Of a DNA stretch of 64,000 bases, positions 35,123 to 44,297 are shown piece by piece. The stretch spans positions 49,845 to 113,844 of the forward strand of contig CAUWIT010000003.1 of NCBI GenBank assembly GCA_963558965.1, given 5' to 3'. The translations under genes were made by a program, and so were the position numbers. The notes below the pieces were generated by a model that worked only from the letters and a program-made list of their open reading frames with translations, searched no databases and was not told where the DNA came from. The stretch comes from Gallibacter sp963558965. GTDB lineage: Bacteria; Bacillota; Clostridia; Peptostreptococcales; Anaerovoracaceae. Every line of letters begins with the position of its first letter. Position 1 is the stretch's first letter.

Positions 35123-36167
35123 TTGTTACCTCCTTCATAACTTGTAAAAAATATTGATTTTCTTCTGGTGTTCTAACGGCAATACGTAAATAATCATCTG
35201 TTAGACCGGGATAGTTTCCACAATTTCTAACTAGAACATTGTGCTTTTTCATTTCGTCACAAAATCTTTTGCCGTCTTTGCATTTAAAAAATATGTAATT
35301 TGCAGCTGGTGGATAAACTTCCATACCCATTGATTTAAGTCCGTCACAAAGTTTTATTTTTTCGGTTTTTATCATTTTAACTGCATCGAAAAGATAAGCT
35401 TTTTCATCTAGTGCTGCTATACCTCCTGCTTGTGCAGGTGTTGATACGCTCCAAGGCTGTCCACTTTGAAATATTTTATCAAGCTTTTCCATATCTGATG
35501 ACATAATGTAGCCAAGTCTTAGACCTGCCATAGCAAAGTTTTTTGTAAACGCTTTTAGTATAATGAGATTTTTGTACTTTTCGAGAACAGGTTTCAAAGT
35601 GATATTTTCAGCCATTCCTGTAAATTCAACGAAACACTCATCGACTACTACTGTAATATCTTTTTCTAAAATCTCAATTAAAAGCTCTTTGTCCACTAAG
35701 TTGCCAACTGGATTGTTAGGATTGCAAATAAATACAATATCCGGTTTTTCATCATCAATTTTTTGTAAAATATCAGATGTCAATTTAAACCCATTTGCTT
35801 CTTTTAAATAATTGTGAACTACCTGACAGTTCATAGCTTTTAGAGCGTCTTCGTACTCTGAAAAAGTAGGTGCATTTACCATTCCTTTTTTAGGCTTTAG
35901 GGCCATTACGATTCGATAAATCAAATCGGCTGCACCATTGCCACATACGATATAGTCAGGATTTACATTTTCGTATTTTCCTATTTTCAAAGTCAGTTCT
36001 CTGCACAGGGGATCTGGGTAGTTAAAACAATTTTTTATTAAATCCGCCGCTGCATCAACTACACTTTGAGGAACTCCCAAAGGGTTGATATTCGCTGAAA
36101 AGTCATAAATTTTTTTATTTGTATCTTTTAATTGGTATATATCGCCACCATGTGTGTAAGTCTTCAT
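35115..36167 (-). CDS. cobD: L-threonine-O-3-phosphate decarboxylase
   Basis: PLP enzyme related to histidinol-phosphate aminotransferase that makes (R)-1-amino-2-propanol phosphate for the nucleotide loop. It has 350 residues: FSANINPLGVPQSV, CGNGAADLIYRI, ICNPNNPVGN, VDECFVEF, and the PLP lysine in LKAFTKNFAMAGLRLGY. Its product is used by CbiB, whose gene lies directly upstream (4-base overlap). A HisC function is less likely given this place in a complete cob block. Confidence 0.93.
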   Translation of the reverse strand: MKTYTHGGDIYQLKDTNKKIYDFSANINPLGVPQSVVDAAADLIKNCFNYPDPLCRELTLKIGKYENVNPDYIVCGNGAADLIYRIVMALKPKKGMVNAPTFSEYEDALKAMNCQVVHNYLKEANGFKLTSDILQKIDDEKPDIVFICNPNNPVGNLVDKELLIEILEKDITVVVDECFVEFTGMAENITLKPVLEKYKNLIILKAFTKNFAMAGLRLGYIMSSDMEKLDKIFQSGQPWSVSTPAQAGGIAALDEKAYLFDAVKMIKTEKIKLCDGLKSMGMEVYPPAANYIFFKCKDGKRFCDEMKKHNVLVRNCGNYPGLTDDYLRIAVRTPEENQYFLQVMKEVTNG

Positions 36168-37174
36168 ATAAATCTAGCTCCAATTTGACCTATAAAAAAT
36201 GCTAACATCATCATCCACAAAGCTGACATATACATAAGGTTGTTTGCCATCTTTATATGTTTTGGCTGTGCCTCTTCAATGTCATCTCCAATATATGGTT
36301 TTTTGTGAAGTTTTCCAAAATAATAGCTGTCGCCACCAAGCTGTATATTTAAAGCTCCTGCAACTATTGCTTCTAAGTTTCCTGCATTTGGACTAGGATG
36401 TTTTTTTCTATCTCTCTTAAAAATTTTCCAAGCATTTTTTACGCTGCATCTTGTAATCAATGCTGAAAATAGCATTAAAAATGAAGCTATACGCGCCGGT
36501 ATAAAGTTTGCAATATCATCTAGCTTTGCTGCAAATCTGCCGAAATTTATGTACTTGTCATTTTTGTATCCTATCATGCTGTCTAAAGTATTTATCGCTT
36601 TGTATGCAAATCCTAAAGGTGCACCGCCTATCATCATAAAAAACATAGGTGCTATTACTCCATCAGAAGTATTTTCAGCAACTGTTTCAACTGTAGCTCT
36701 GGCGATTTGATTCCTGTTTAAAAATTCAGTATCTCTGCCAACTATCATAGATAATTCTTTTCTTGCGTCTTCAATTGTGCCCTTTACAAGTTTGTCATAA
36801 ACTTTAGTTGATTCCACTTTTAAAGATTTTGCAGCTATAATTTGATAACACATAATAGCATTTACAATACCTGCAACATTTATTTGCCATCCTGTCTTTA
36901 CAAGTAAATATGGAGTTAGCATATTACACAAAAACAAAATTAGCAAAGGCACTAAAAATGAAAGTACCACAGTGATTAAAGATACTATCACCCCTGCTTT
37001 GTATTGACCTTTTTCCGTATCAGGAAATTTACTTCTAAAAAAGTTTTCACCTTTTTCAATAGTCTTGCCAATCAGTCTAACAGGATGAGGAAGCCACTTT
37101 GGATCTCCTAAAACGTAATCCAAAATAAAGCCAAACATCAATCCTGGCAAGATAAATTGCAAATAAAATATCAT
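36164..37174 (-). CDS. cbiB: Adenosylcobinamide-phosphate synthase
   Basis: Membrane protein of 336 residues, several hydrophobic helices, attaching aminopropanol phosphate to cobyric acid. Family blocks: DYVLGDPKWLPHPVRLIGK near the N-terminus, ATVETVAENTSDGVIAPMFFMMIGGAPLGFAYKAINTLDSMIGYK in the middle and RDRKKHPSPNAGNLEA later. It overlaps both neighbours by 4 bases. Only the first half of nucleotide-loop assembly is here; cobU, cobS and cobT are not seen. Confidence 0.95.
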   Translation of the reverse strand: MIFYLQFILPGLMFGFILDYVLGDPKWLPHPVRLIGKTIEKGENFFRSKFPDTEKGQYKAGVIVSLITVVLSFLVPLLILFLCNMLTPYLLVKTGWQINVAGIVNAIMCYQIIAAKSLKVESTKVYDKLVKGTIEDARKELSMIVGRDTEFLNRNQIARATVETVAENTSDGVIAPMFFMMIGGAPLGFAYKAINTLDSMIGYKNDKYINFGRFAAKLDDIANFIPARIASFLMLFSALITRCSVKNAWKIFKRDRKKHPSPNAGNLEAIVAGALNIQLGGDSYYFGKLHKKPYIGDDIEEAQPKHIKMANNLMYMSALWMMMLAFFIGQIGARFI

Positions 37175-38667
37175 TTTAAAAATTTCTCCTTGTTGTTTAC
37201 TAAATACTCAACCATACTTGCAATGGTAGCTTTTTCCGAAATCTGTACCTGCATATTGTGCTTACTTGCTTCTTCTGCTGTCTGCTCACCAATGCAAAGA
37301 GCCTTGACATTTGCAAAGTCCAAATTTTTGTTGTTAGCCACAAAAGATTTAACAGTTGATGCACTTGTAAATGTTACTAAATCTATTGTTTCATCGAAAG
37401 CTACAACATTGTTTTCCTCTTCATATAACGTATCGTAAATAGGCAAATCGACAAATTCTATGCCTTTTTCTTCAAGAGGTTTTATCACTTCAGAAGTTCC
37501 AATTTTCGCACGTGCAATTAGTATCTTATCATCTTTTGTCAAAGTCTTAGCAAGCAGTTTGCCCATAGCTTCTCCATTGTATTTTTCAGGAATGACATCT
37601 ACTTTAATCCCTAGTTTTTCTACTGCCTTGGCTGTTCCGCTGCCTATAGCTGCTATTTTTATTCCTAATAAACTTCTAATATCTATCTTATTGTCTTTTA
37701 GAATTTCGAAAAATATTTCCACACCTGCTGGACTTGTAAATCCTAACCAAGTAAACTTGTTTAAATCATCTAAAACAGTTGGGATTTTCACAGTTTTTAT
37801 CGCTGGCATCAATACCACTTCTGCTCCCTTTCTTACAAGTTGATCAGCAAGTTTTGAAGCTCTATCTCTAGGGCGAGTTACTGCTATTTTAAGTCCTGCT
37901 AGTGGTCTTTTTTCTGCCCAGGCAAATTCTTCGGCAAGTGAACATACTTTGCCGACTATTATAATTGCCGGTGTTTTGATTTTAGCTTTTTGAGAGTCTT
38001 CGTAAAGTTTCTCAACTGTTGAAACTACACGTCTTTGATGTGATGTAGTCCCTTTCTCCAAAACAGCTGCTGGCATATCTTTTGCCATTCCTGCATCAAT
38101 AAGGCCGTTGCAAATTTTTGACATAGAGCCTATGCCCATTAGAAATATCAATGTTCCATCTAATTTTACTAGTGACTCATAATCTACATTGGCCTCGTCT
38201 TCGCTTTTGGTGTGGCCTGTAATTACATGAAATGATGAGGTGAAATCTCTATGAGTTACTGGTATGCCATTGTAGGCTGGTACACTTACGGCAGATGTAA
38301 TCCCTGGCACTATTTCAAAAGGTATTTGATTTTCAACTAAAAGTTCTAGTTCTTCGCCGCCACGGCCAAATACAAATGGATCTCCACCTTTTAGTCGCAC
38401 AACTTTTTTGCCATCTAATGCTTCTTTTAACAAAATTTGATTTATCTCATGTTGTGGTACCGGATGATTTCCTGCTACTTTCCCAACATTTATAGTCTTT
38501 GTATTTGTTGGTATCGTGGATAAAATGCCGTCGCCTACAAGTTTATCGTAAACTATTACGTCTGCTTCTTTTATTAGTCTTGCAGCTTTTAAAGTCAATA
38601 GCTCTTGGTCTGATGGGCCTGCACCTACAAGCCAAACTTTGCCTTTACCCATTTCTTTACTCATCAC
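37171..38667 (-). CDS. cobA-hemD: Uroporphyrinogen-III C-methyltransferase / synthase fusion
   Basis: One 498-residue chain doing two consecutive steps. Residues about 5-245 are the SAM-dependent methyltransferase CobA (VGAGPSDQELLTLKAARLIKEADVIVYD, RLKGGDPFVFGRGGEE, GITSAVSVPAYNGIPVTHR); about 255-498 is uroporphyrinogen-III synthase HemD (ITRPRDRASKLADQL, FTSPAGVEIF, AAIGSGTAKAVE, FTSASTVKSF). The fusion is common in Clostridia. It directs hydroxymethylbilane from HemC straight to precorrin-2. Overlaps hemC by 11 bases. Confidence 0.95.
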   Translation of the reverse strand: MMSKEMGKGKVWLVGAGPSDQELLTLKAARLIKEADVIVYDKLVGDGILSTIPTNTKTINVGKVAGNHPVPQHEINQILLKEALDGKKVVRLKGGDPFVFGRGGEELELLVENQIPFEIVPGITSAVSVPAYNGIPVTHRDFTSSFHVITGHTKSEDEANVDYESLVKLDGTLIFLMGIGSMSKICNGLIDAGMAKDMPAAVLEKGTTSHQRRVVSTVEKLYEDSQKAKIKTPAIIIVGKVCSLAEEFAWAEKRPLAGLKIAVTRPRDRASKLADQLVRKGAEVVLMPAIKTVKIPTVLDDLNKFTWLGFTSPAGVEIFFEILKDNKIDIRSLLGIKIAAIGSGTAKAVEKLGIKVDVIPEKYNGEAMGKLLAKTLTKDDKILIARAKIGTSEVIKPLEEKGIEFVDLPIYDTLYEEENNVVAFDETIDLVTFTSASTVKSFVANNKNLDFANVKALCIGEQTAEEASKHNMQVQISEKATIASMVEYLVNNKEKFLK

Positions 38668-39559
38668 AGGTCACCTCCCTTTTTAATTTTTCAGCTAAAT
38701 CTAAAGCCATTTTTACGCCATCTTTTGCGCTGCCTTTTACATATCCTTTTTTGTATTTACCAGTTTTTTCATCGGCGTAAAGTCCATATACTTCTATTTC
38801 ATCTTCATTTACTTTTGCAAATGCACCAATAGGCGCGCTACATCCTCCATCTAGTTTAGTTACAAAAGCTCTCTCTACTTCTGCTTCAAGACGGCTTAAA
38901 GGATCGTCTACGCAATTTAAAAAGCTGTAGTCTTCGCCTGCTCTACCTTGAACAACTAAAATGCCTTGGCCTGCTGCCGGTATCATTTCTTCTGGTGTAA
39001 ATGTCTTTGTTATTCTATTTTCAAGTCCTACTCTCTTTAGTCCAGCATGGGCTAAAATAATACTTCCAAACTCTCCGCTGTCTAGTTTCTCAAGTCTTGT
39101 AATTACATTGCCTCTAACTGGTTTGCTAATATATCCTGGAAATATTTCTCCAAGCTGTATATTTCTGCGAGCACTTGAACTGCCAATAGGTTTAGTTAAA
39201 TCCATATCTTCTACTTTTACTCCCTCTGGAAGCACTAAAGTATCAAATGGATTTTCTCTCTTAAAAAAAGCTAACAATGGCAGTTTTTCTGATACTTCCA
39301 TAGGCATATCTTTTAGGCTGTGAACAGTTATATCCACTCTTTTTTCCATAAGGGCCTTGTCTAACTCTTTTACAAAAAGTCCTTTGCCGCCTATTTTATC
39401 TAAGGTTTTGTCTAAAATAATATCCCCTGTAGTTTTCATAGTAACTAGTTCAAATTCTATGTCAGGATTATTTTTTGCAAGTTCGTCTATTACTAACTGA
39501 GTTTGCATTACTGCTAGTTTGCTTTCTCTACTTCCTACAATAACTTTTTTCTTTTTCAT
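38657..39559 (-). CDS. hemC: Porphobilinogen deaminase
   Basis: Polymerises four porphobilinogens to hydroxymethylbilane. It has 300 residues: GSRESKLAVMQTQLV, VHSLKDMPME, SSARRNIQLG, RGNVITRLEKLDSGEFGSIILAHAGLKR, and GGCSAPIGAFA with the cysteine that holds the dipyrromethane cofactor. It lies between the cbiJ-sirC fusion (5-base gap) and cobA-hemD. The porphobilinogen synthase gene hemB is not in the cluster. Confidence 0.96.
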   Translation of the reverse strand: MKKKKVIVGSRESKLAVMQTQLVIDELAKNNPDIEFELVTMKTTGDIILDKTLDKIGGKGLFVKELDKALMEKRVDITVHSLKDMPMEVSEKLPLLAFFKRENPFDTLVLPEGVKVEDMDLTKPIGSSSARRNIQLGEIFPGYISKPVRGNVITRLEKLDSGEFGSIILAHAGLKRVGLENRITKTFTPEEMIPAAGQGILVVQGRAGEDYSFLNCVDDPLSRLEAEVERAFVTKLDGGCSAPIGAFAKVNEDEIEVYGLYADEKTGKYKKGYVKGSAKDGVKMALDLAEKLKREVTCDE

Positions 39560-39564
39560 TTTAT

Positions 39565-40833
39565 CTAGTCCTCTAATGCGTTTTTAATTTTTTCAGTTAC
39601 TTCTTTTGCCAATTTATGATCTGAACCTTGAGCTGTAATACCAACTGTTACATTGCCCTTTGTAACTACTCCTGGAAAATAGAAATCGCATAATTCTTTT
39701 TTTGATGCAACATTTACTACTATGCCTTTTTCTTTTGCAAGTTTACCTATTTTTTCATTTAGGTCGTGTCTATCTGTCGCTGCGATTACCATATCCGCAT
39801 CGTCTAAGTCTTCAGGTTCAAATGATTTTTCAATAACTGCAAAGTTTGGTAAGTCCTTTAACTGTTTCAACTCTTCACAAATTGTTGGAGCTACAATTGC
39901 TACATTTCCTGTGAATTTTTTTAGAGTCTCTACTCTTCTCATGGCAATTTGTCCGCCACCTACTACTAAAATATTGCTTCCCTTTATATTTAAAAACATA
40001 GGGAACCAATTTCTTGAAACTTCTTCAGTTTCTGTTTTGAATACTTCATCTTTTGTTGCTAAAACATCTTCACCAAATTGTGCTTTTAAAATAGCTTGGA
40101 TTTCATCTAAGTTGTATCCTGTTTCTTCTACTGGTCTGCCGATAACTAAAACCTTTATGCCACAAGCCTCTGCAGCTTCGATTTTTTCTATAAATCCACC
40201 AGTTTTACCGCTATCCTTAGTTACCAATATTTTTGCGTCAATCTGGTTTATCAATGCCTTATTCATTTCTAATGAAAAAGGTCCTTGCATACATATAAGA
40301 TGTTTTCCTTTAAATCCTAGCTCATTACACTGTTCTACTACTTCTGCCATAGGTAATACTCTAGCAAAAATTCGTTCTTGGTAGTCAATTACTTCTGTAA
40401 AATTATGAAGTTCTTTGCTGCCTATTGTTAACAATGCCTTGCTGCTAGTTCCGTTTAAATAACTTACAGCTTCTTCTATTGAGTCCACCCAAATACAGCT
40501 GTTTTCCAAACTGTCTTTGTCTGCACCTTCTCTTAGGTATCTTACGTAAGTCGTATCTGTTGCTTCTGCTGATTTTTTAATATTTTCAGTTACAATACTT
40601 GCATAAGGATGAGTTGTATCTATTACTAAATCGAATTTTTCTTTGGCCATAAGACTGCCCATATCGTTTATAGTCATACGACCTTGTAAAATTGTTAATC
40701 CTTCTCTTTCCTTTGGCAATAAATTTTTACCATATTCTGTTGCTACGCAGCATACTACTTCAATATTATTTGAGATTGACTCTACAAGCTTACGTCCTTC
40801 GCTTGTACCTGCAAAAACTAATATTTTTCCCAT
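39565..40833 (-). CDS. cbiJ-sirC: Fusion of cobalt-precorrin-6A reductase and precorrin-2 dehydrogenase
   Basis: A 422-residue protein with two Rossmann-type modules. Residues about 1-250 are CbiJ/CobK (VFAGTSEGRKLVESI, VIDTTHPYASIVTENI, RYLREGADK, ICMQGPFSLEMNKALI, TKDSGKTGGFIEKI), reducing precorrin-6A. After a 25-residue linker, residues about 275-422 are the NAD-dependent precorrin-2 dehydrogenase SirC/CysG-N (LVVGGGQIAMRRVETL, VIAATDRHDLNEKIG, DFYFPGVVTKGNVTVGI). It thus joins an early and a late step of the corrin path. SirC supplies sirohydrochlorin for CbiK. Confidence 0.92.
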   Translation of the reverse strand: MGKILVFAGTSEGRKLVESISNNIEVVCCVATEYGKNLLPKEREGLTILQGRMTINDMGSLMAKEKFDLVIDTTHPYASIVTENIKKSAEATDTTYVRYLREGADKDSLENSCIWVDSIEEAVSYLNGTSSKALLTIGSKELHNFTEVIDYQERIFARVLPMAEVVEQCNELGFKGKHLICMQGPFSLEMNKALINQIDAKILVTKDSGKTGGFIEKIEAAEACGIKVLVIGRPVEETGYNLDEIQAILKAQFGEDVLATKDEVFKTETEEVSRNWFPMFLNIKGSNILVVGGGQIAMRRVETLKKFTGNVAIVAPTICEELKQLKDLPNFAVIEKSFEPEDLDDADMVIAATDRHDLNEKIGKLAKEKGIVVNVASKKELCDFYFPGVVTKGNVTVGITAQGSDHKLAKEVTEKIKNALED

Positions 40834-40834
40834 A

Positions 40835-41563
40835 CTATACTCCTCTGTATCCTCTTGGTGTTACCATTTTGCCATTAATATTTTTTGTTTGGCTATTGCC
40901 TATAAATACAGTTGTAAACATATCTACTTCAATATCTCTAAGTTCTTCTAAAGTTACAACTTTTGCAATCTGGCCTTCGCGACCGATATTTTTAACGTAG
41001 CCACAAACAGTATATTTGCTTTTGTATGCCAATATAGTATCGCAAGCTTTTTTCAAATAGTCGTGACGTTTTTTACTTGATGGATTGTATAGACAAATTA
41101 CAAAATCTCCTGCTGCTGCACATTCAAGTCTTTTTTCTATTAACTCGTATGGAGTAAGTAAGTCACTTAAACTTATTACTGCAAAATCGTGTATAAGTGG
41201 TGCCCCTAATACTGCTGCCCCACTGCTTGCTGCTGTTATACCAGGAACTATTTCGATTTCCACTTCTTCATGTTCTTTTGCTACTTCATACATAAGTCCT
41301 GCCATACCGTAGACACCTGCATCACCACTGCAAACTAGTGAAACTGTCTGTCCTTTTAAGGCTTCATCTAAAACCATTTTGCATCTGTCTACTTCTTTTT
41401 TCATAGGTGTAGACATTAGTTTTTTATGTCCGAATTTGTCCTTGATTAAATCTATATAAACTGTGTATCCAATAATCACCTGACTTTGTTCTAAGGCTTC
41501 CATAGCCATACTTGTCATTTGATTTTGTTCTCCTGGACCAAGTCCAACTACAAATATTTTCAT
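40835..41563 (-). CDS. cbiH: (Cobalt-)precorrin-3 C17-methyltransferase
   Basis: SAM-dependent ring-contraction methyltransferase, 242 residues: VGLGPGEQNQMTSMAMEAL, SGDAGVYGMAGLMYEVA, PGITAASSGAAVLGAPLIHDFAVISLSDLLTP, and LYNPSSKKRHDYLKKAC. It lacks the fused CbiG or iron-sulfur domain seen in some relatives. CbiG, which opens the lactone formed here, was not found in the cluster. Confidence 0.93.
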   Translation of the reverse strand: MKIFVVGLGPGEQNQMTSMAMEALEQSQVIIGYTVYIDLIKDKFGHKKLMSTPMKKEVDRCKMVLDEALKGQTVSLVCSGDAGVYGMAGLMYEVAKEHEEVEIEIVPGITAASSGAAVLGAPLIHDFAVISLSDLLTPYELIEKRLECAAAGDFVICLYNPSSKKRHDYLKKACDTILAYKSKYTVCGYVKNIGREGQIAKVVTLEELRDIEVDMFTTVFIGNSQTKNINGKMVTPRGYRGV

Positions 41564-41584
41564 TTTAACTCCCTCTTTATTCTT

Positions 41585-42841
41585 TTAACTTTTCAATGTA
41601 TCCTTTTGAGCTGATTTTAAAAGACCTGTGATGCAAGATTCCCATTGTTCTTTTGGCAAAGTTTCCTTTAATCCAAATATTAACTTATTTACAGCTCTGC
41701 CAACTGCATCTTCCATAACCTGCTCTATTTCTTTGCGATTTTCCTCACAAAATTCTATTTCTTTTAAGTCTCTACTTGTTCTTAGAGATGTATCTTCTTT
41801 AGTCAATCTTATAATTTCTTTAACTTCTGGTACTAATTTCCTAAAGTCTAACTGATTTAAAATATCATCTCTGTATGAACCTATGATTTCACCTGCTTTA
41901 ATTAATTCGTCCTTAAAAAGTTCTGTATCTACATCGCTTTCAAGTCCATCGATATCACAGATTTTAACATCGTAATTATCTGCTATCTTAGGATCTATAT
42001 CTCTTGGAACAGCAAGATCAAGCCATACTCCTGGCTCTCTCACATGGTGATTTTTAAGTTCGTCCAATGTAATGGTATAGTGTGGACTTAAGGTAGCACT
42101 TATAACTATATCAGCTTGACCTATAGCTTCATACCTGTTTTCGTAAGGTATCATCTCACAAGAATTTGGTATAAGAGATTGAAACTCTTCTCCATGGTGA
42201 TATTTACGTCTCAATGTCATCATAACTTTGGCACCACAGCTTACAAGATGTTCAGCTATTAAAGCTGCCATTTTTCCATTTCCTATAATTAGGCATGACT
42301 TGTCTTTTAAACTGCCATATTTTTCTTGAAGTTCCTTAACTCCACTAGTTGCAACAGATGGATTGTATCCGCTCAGCTTAATTGAAGTTTTAACTTTTTT
42401 TGCTGCGCTTATACTATTTTGAAAAACTTTTTCCAAAGTTCTACCTGTACATCCATTTTTTCTTGAAAGCTGCAATGCATCTTTTATCTGAGATATAATC
42501 TGATCTTCACCAAAGACTCTGCTATTGATGCCACATGCTGTTACCATAAGGTGTTCTATTGCATTTTTATCAGATCTAACTGTAAAAAACTCCTTAAACT
42601 TATGGTGTTCTTGGTTTTTTAACTGACATAAAATCTCGTCAGGTTCTTTTGTCATAGTATTTTCACAGCTTATCCAAAGTTCAGTTCTGTTACATGTTGC
42701 AATGATAACACATCCGCTTACGCCTTCTATTGAAACTACCTTTTTCATAGCCTCAACAGTTTCCTCACGTCCAAAGGAAAAGATTTCCCTGTATTCAATT
42801 GATGCTAAATTGTGGTCGATACCCACCATTTTTACTTGCAT
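41585..42841 (-). CDS. hemA: Glutamyl-tRNA reductase
   Basis: First committed step of C5 tetrapyrrole synthesis: reduces glutamyl-tRNA to glutamate-1-semialdehyde with NADPH. It has 418 residues: the nucleophilic Cys in VIIATCNRTELWIS (about residue 49), GINSRVFGEDQIISQIKDAL, NADP-binding IIGNGKMAALIAEHL and LDLAVPRDIDP. A C-terminal dimerisation domain is present. Placement within a B12 operon ties precursor supply to cobalamin demand. The partner hemL is absent here. Confidence 0.94.
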   Translation of the reverse strand: MQVKMVGIDHNLASIEYREIFSFGREETVEAMKKVVSIEGVSGCVIIATCNRTELWISCENTMTKEPDEILCQLKNQEHHKFKEFFTVRSDKNAIEHLMVTACGINSRVFGEDQIISQIKDALQLSRKNGCTGRTLEKVFQNSISAAKKVKTSIKLSGYNPSVATSGVKELQEKYGSLKDKSCLIIGNGKMAALIAEHLVSCGAKVMMTLRRKYHHGEEFQSLIPNSCEMIPYENRYEAIGQADIVISATLSPHYTITLDELKNHHVREPGVWLDLAVPRDIDPKIADNYDVKICDIDGLESDVDTELFKDELIKAGEIIGSYRDDILNQLDFRKLVPEVKEIIRLTKEDTSLRTSRDLKEIEFCEENRKEIEQVMEDAVGRAVNKLIFGLKETLPKEQWESCITGLLKSAQKDTLKS

Positions 42842-43596
42842 TATTTTTCTGCCTTTCTGAATTCATGACTAAATCCTGGATCGTATAAAAGAGATCTGTC
42901 ATATTTGTCTCCTAAAAATCCCCCAACTAAAATCAATGCTGTTTTAGTAATATCGTTTTCTGATGCCATAGTTGCAAGCTGGCCAACAGTACCTCTTACA
43001 ACTTTTTCATCTGGCCAAGTGGCTTTGTAAACTATTGCAGCTGGTGTATCAGCAGTATATCCACCTGCGATTAATTCCTCAGTTAATTTTTCTAGCATAC
43101 CAGTGCTTAAAAATATTGCCATAGTAGCGCCGTGAGCCGCGAAAGACCTAATGCTTTCTTTTTCAGGTACTGGAGTTCTACCTGCCATTCTTGTAATAAT
43201 AACTGACTGTGAAACATTTGGAAGTGTGTATTCGGCTTTTAGCGCTGCCGCTGCCCCGCAAAATGAGCTAACTCCCGGTGTAACTTCGTAAGGAATATTA
43301 AGCTCGTCTAACTTGTCCATCTGCTCTCTTATAGCTCCGTAAATACTTGGATCGCCAGTGTGTAAACGAACTGTCATCTTGCCTGCTTCTTCCCCTTTTT
43401 TCATAACTTCTATAACTTCCTCAAGAGTCATTTTAGCGCTGTTATGAATTTCGCAACCTTCCTTTGCAATAGCCAAATGCTCGGGATTTACAAGGGATCC
43501 AGCGTATATAATTATATCTGCTTCTTTTAAAAGATTATATCCTCTAACTGTAATCAGGTCTGTAGCACCAGAACCTGCTCCAACTATATGTACCAT
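42841..43596 (-). CDS. cbiF: (Cobalt-)precorrin-4 C11-methyltransferase
   Basis: SAM-dependent methyltransferase of 251 residues: VGAGSGATDLITVRGYNLLKEADIIIYAGSLVNPE is the diagnostic start, then RLHTGDPSIYGAIREQMDKL, PGVSSFCGAAAALKAEYTLP, ITRMAGRTPVPEKESI. Its stop overlaps the hemA start by one base. Follows cbiL after 9 bases. Confidence 0.96.
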   Translation of the reverse strand: MVHIVGAGSGATDLITVRGYNLLKEADIIIYAGSLVNPEHLAIAKEGCEIHNSAKMTLEEVIEVMKKGEEAGKMTVRLHTGDPSIYGAIREQMDKLDELNIPYEVTPGVSSFCGAAAALKAEYTLPNVSQSVIITRMAGRTPVPEKESIRSFAAHGATMAIFLSTGMLEKLTEELIAGGYTADTPAAIVYKATWPDEKVVRGTVGQLATMASENDITKTALILVGGFLGDKYDRSLLYDPGFSHEFRKAEK

Positions 43597-43605
43597 TTTT
43601 TTCTC

Positions 43606-44295
43606 CTATCTTTTTTTAACAACCAAAACTGAAAAATAACTTGCATCTTCATCTATTTCGTCTAAACTGTTGTAGATTTTTTCCCCTTCCATGCCGCATT
43701 TTTCAACCATGCGCACTGTTTCATCAGGGCATTTTTCCTCTATTAATTCCTTGACTTTTCCAAGTTTGCTGCCGCTTTTCATAAGGACTTTTGTGCCTTT
43801 TAATTCAAGGGCTTCTTCCAATCCATCGTAGGAAGCTGGGATAATATGCAATCCTTCTTTGGCTTCCGTCAATCCTTCGTTTAGTTTAGCTGCTACTGCG
43901 CAAAATGAAGGAACTCCCGGTACGATTTCAGCCTCGTGGCCGGATTTTATCACTAGGTTATGTACGTAGCAATATGTGCTGTATACGGTTGGATCTCCCA
44001 GCGTTAGAAAAGCTACATCTTTGCCTTGGTCTAAAATATCTCCAATTACAGCTGCTCCATTTTGGTGGGCTTCGTTTAGTTTTGCCTTGTCGCGAGTCAT
44101 AGGCATATGAACTTCTACAATTTCTTTTTCATCTATTTGCGGAATGGCTCCCTTGGCGATTTCATAGGCTACATTTCTTTTTTGGCCTGATTTCGGTAAT
44201 GCAATTACATCGCATTTTTTAATCAATCTGGCGCCTTTTAAAGTCAGTAGCTCGCTGTCTCCAGGACCAACTCCTATACCGTATAATTTTGCCAT
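43606..44295 (-). CDS. cbiL: (Cobalt-)precorrin-2 C20-methyltransferase
   Basis: First methyltransferase after metal insertion, 229 residues: GIGVGPGDSELLTLKGARLIKKCDVIALPKSG, MTRDKAKLNEAHQ, FLTLGDPTVYSTYCYVH and PGVPSFCAVAAKLN. Methylates cobalt-sirohydrochlorin from CbiK at C-20. Two bases separate it from cbiD. Confidence 0.95.
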   Translation of the reverse strand: MAKLYGIGVGPGDSELLTLKGARLIKKCDVIALPKSGQKRNVAYEIAKGAIPQIDEKEIVEVHMPMTRDKAKLNEAHQNGAAVIGDILDQGKDVAFLTLGDPTVYSTYCYVHNLVIKSGHEAEIVPGVPSFCAVAAKLNEGLTEAKEGLHIIPASYDGLEEALELKGTKVLMKSGSKLGKVKELIEEKCPDETVRMVEKCGMEGEKIYNSLDEIDEDASYFSVLVVKKR

Positions 44296-44297
44296 TT

